NCBI GenBank assembly: GCA_900404475.1
Contig: OUQQ01000344.1
Location: 1-20,922 of the forward strand
Direction of reading: 5' to 3'
Length of the DNA: 20,922 nucleotides
DNA from: Spongospora subterranea
Lineage: Eukaryota; Endomyxa; Phytomyxea; Plasmodiophorida; Plasmodiophoridae
How positions within the stretch are numbered: the stretch's first letter is position 1; the number at the start of each line of letters is the position of its first letter. Positions 19,719 through 20,922 of the stretch are shown one piece after another. A program made the position numbers and the translations under genes. The notes under the pieces were generated by a model that saw only the letters and a program-made list of their open reading frames with translations, was not told where the DNA came from and searched no databases.

Positions 19719-20378
19719 TCAGCCGCATCGCCGTTTTGTTGGGCGCAGCGGAAATAATGTCAACGAGCTTTTCCTTCGTGTACACATCCGGCTTGTTCGT
19801 ATGTGGGACATCAGGTTTGTGAGTGCCATGGCGACGTCATTGATGTAGGTGGAATCATGACCGCACTCGCGTTCATACTCTATGATGAGGTTATGCAAGG
19901 TTACGCAGGCCTTGATGACGATTGTCATTGCCTCACGATGCCAGAGTCGACAGCCAGTGGTCAATATATGAAACCGCGCCTGAAGTATTCCAAACGCACG
20001 CTCTATGTCCTTTCGTTTGGCTTCTTGGCGTGATGCGAAGAATTTTTGCATCCGACTACCCGGATTTGAAATAGTTTTTAGAAAGCATGCATATTCTGGA
20101 TATATCCCGTAGAGGTCAATCGGCATTTCAAAGTTGGTCCGGAACATCGCGCTGCTGTAAAGTGGAGATGGACCCCAATAATCTTGAAAGAGTAGCTGGC
20201 TGTAAAATCCTCGTCTTCTATCCACGTTCGGGCCCTTGCTTGACCGGGACCCGGTGCATTTTATTGGTGTCCCTCCTTGATCTTTTCTACGCTTTACGTC
20301 CTGCAATACTAAAATCATGGCGATATCTAAATCATCGTCGTCTAAAATGTCCTTAATTAACTTGTTGGCAATTGTCAT
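19719..20378 (-). pseudogene. PIF/Harbinger (HARBI1-like) nuclease, internally deleted
   Basis: This open frame of 219 residues on the minus strand joins the two ends of a PIF/Harbinger DDE nuclease. The N-terminal part has the family's leader, RRGFYSQLLFQDYWGPSPLY followed by MFRTNFEM (about 55-85). The C-terminal part follows directly from about residue 91: GIYPEYACFLKTI, then RKDIERAFGILQARF and ACVTLHNLIIEYER (about 91-170). In complete proteins roughly 150-200 residues separate these blocks and include both catalytic Asp residues. Here they are missing, while the Glu in IERAFG (126) remains. The product cannot be an active nuclease. The reading frame is kept across the junction, so it is a clean internal deletion rather than slow decay. 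The ATG at 20378 is the first in frame. The accessory Myb-like gene of complete elements is not present in the window. Confidence 0.75.
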
Positions 20379-20583
20379 CTAAACAGTTATGAATGGTTTT
20401 GTCGAGGTGACCTCACGCAAAAATGAACGGCAAGAGGAATTAAATATTTCAAAAACCGCTAGTTGGCGCGTCACATCTGACGGAATTTCTGGCGGGATAG
20501 CATTTCTAGCGTCGATCGCTATTTTTTAGCGTGGACCGGTGGGAAGCAAAAACAATCACGGATTTTTATTAGTTTAGCGCGAC

Positions 20584-20656
20584 GGGTGGGGATGCTCTAA
20601 CTCCGCGAATTGTACCGCCGTAGGACATAAATACCGCCGTTAGAGCATTTTCACCG
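20584..20656. repeat. Imperfect inverted repeat, possible Harbinger terminal repeat
   Basis: Arms at 20584-20601 (GGGTGGGGATGCTCTAAC) and 20639-20656 (GTTAGAGCATTTTCACCG) are near reverse complements, sharing a perfect core ATGCTCTAAC. They are separated by 37 nt that contain a direct repeat of TACCGCCGT (20613-20621 and 20632-20640). The right arm read outward-in resembles the G-rich start and GATGCTCTAA core of many PIF/Harbinger terminal repeats, and it lies upstream of the nuclease remnant. I found no matching copy to the left of the nuclease, so the element borders are unproven. Confidence 0.4.
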
Positions 20657-20743
20657 GTCTCTCTATCTTTCTCTAAAATATGACTGCCACCAACCGGGAC
20701 AGACCAGAACCAAGCTGAGATCGGCCAATAGAAAAAAGAGTGT

Positions 20744-20756
20744 TTTTTTTTTTTTC
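20744..20756. repeat. Poly-T tract
   Basis: A run of more than a dozen T residues lies in AT-rich sequence between the inverted repeat and the right-edge palindromes. It could be the reverse of a poly(A) tail of a retroposed sequence on the minus strand, or simply a homopolymer. No adjacent SINE or LINE sequence was recognised. Confidence 0.4.
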
Positions 20757-20847
20757 ACAAGTCCGCCCGGACTCGCAATAAACAATATTTGGCGCTTAGC
20801 GCGACATCCCTATCACGGACTCTGATCCCCCGCCGGTACGTAGAGAT

Positions 20848-20922
20848 GCGGAGTCGACTTAATGACTCGACTCGACTCCAAGTTTTGCTGAGTGACTCGG
20901 AGTCGACTCCAGCAAAACCTGG
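20848..20922. repeat. GAGTC/GACTC palindrome cluster with hairpin arms
   Basis: The last 75 bases carry repeated GAGTCGACT and GACTCGACTC units, including the perfect 12-bp palindrome GGAGTCGACTCC at 20899-20910. Around it lie near-perfect inverted arms, CCAAGTTTTGCTG (20878-20890) and CAGCAAAACCTGG (20910-20922), which differ by one base. The second arm ends exactly at the window edge, so the structure may continue. It may be a transposon end, a short tandem repeat or a regulatory palindrome; nothing in the window decides this. Confidence 0.6.

Noticed and set aside
19803..20356. Two plus-strand open frames of 76 and 89 codons
   Set aside because: They lie opposite the well-matched Harbinger nuclease frame and show no domain.
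1..20922. CRISPR array, bacterial defence or biosynthetic cluster
   Set aside because: No spaced direct repeats, ribosome-binding sites or polycistronic frames are present; all confident genes are eukaryotic and spliced, or FEX type.

Overview
The window is nuclear DNA from an intron-rich, compact eukaryotic genome. The genes are broken by many very short spliceosomal introns (mostly 44-65 nt, extremes 33 and 73). There is no bacterial operon structure, and several products exist only in eukaryotes: exportin-7, AP-2 alpha adaptin and a G-protein-coupled-receptor kinase (GRK). The lineage cannot be fixed from the sequence. Dense ~50-nt introns, a GRK, an exportin-7, a two-domain FEX fluoride channel and PIF/Harbinger transposon remains would suit a protist, for example in the SAR group (perhaps a phytomyxid rhizarian). 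That is a guess, not a result.

Layout. Positions 1-258 (-) hold the first two exons of an unrecognised gene that runs off the left edge, followed by about 1.6 kb with no convincing gene. A 21-exon exportin-7 gene (1898-6722, +) follows, then a 13-exon GRK gene (6979-9538, +) with a C-terminal CAAX box. Converging on it is a 22-exon AP-2 alpha gene (9721-13673, -). Only 65 bp upstream of the AP-2 alpha start ends a four-exon gene for an unrecognised 205-residue protein (13739-14519, -). Its start codon lies 12 bp from the start codon of an intronless fluoride channel gene (14532-15326, +). The exon models of the four spliced genes were built by hand from GT-AG or GC-AG borders, family alignment and reading frame. 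Each sums to a whole number of codons without internal stops.

The right third is accessory in character. A poorly delimited ankyrin-repeat gene (about 16394-17964, +) has in-frame TAG codons inside its repeats. Then comes a retroelement-like zinc-knuckle relic (about 18960-19540), a PIF/Harbinger (HARBI1-like) nuclease remnant with its catalytic centre deleted (19719-20378, -), an inverted repeat that may be a terminal repeat of that element, and a palindromic GAGTC/GACTC cluster at the right edge.

Exportin-7 (nuclear transport), AP-2 alpha (clathrin endocytosis), GRK (receptor phosphorylation) and the fluoride channel are unrelated housekeeping or signalling functions. GRK and AP-2 act in the same receptor-internalisation pathway in animals, but their adjacency here is probably chance. 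No unknown multi-gene system is evident. The most notable items are the CAAX-tailed GRK with an enlarged RH domain, the three GC-AG introns, the unrecognised 205-residue protein, and the ankyrin gene with in-frame TAG codons.
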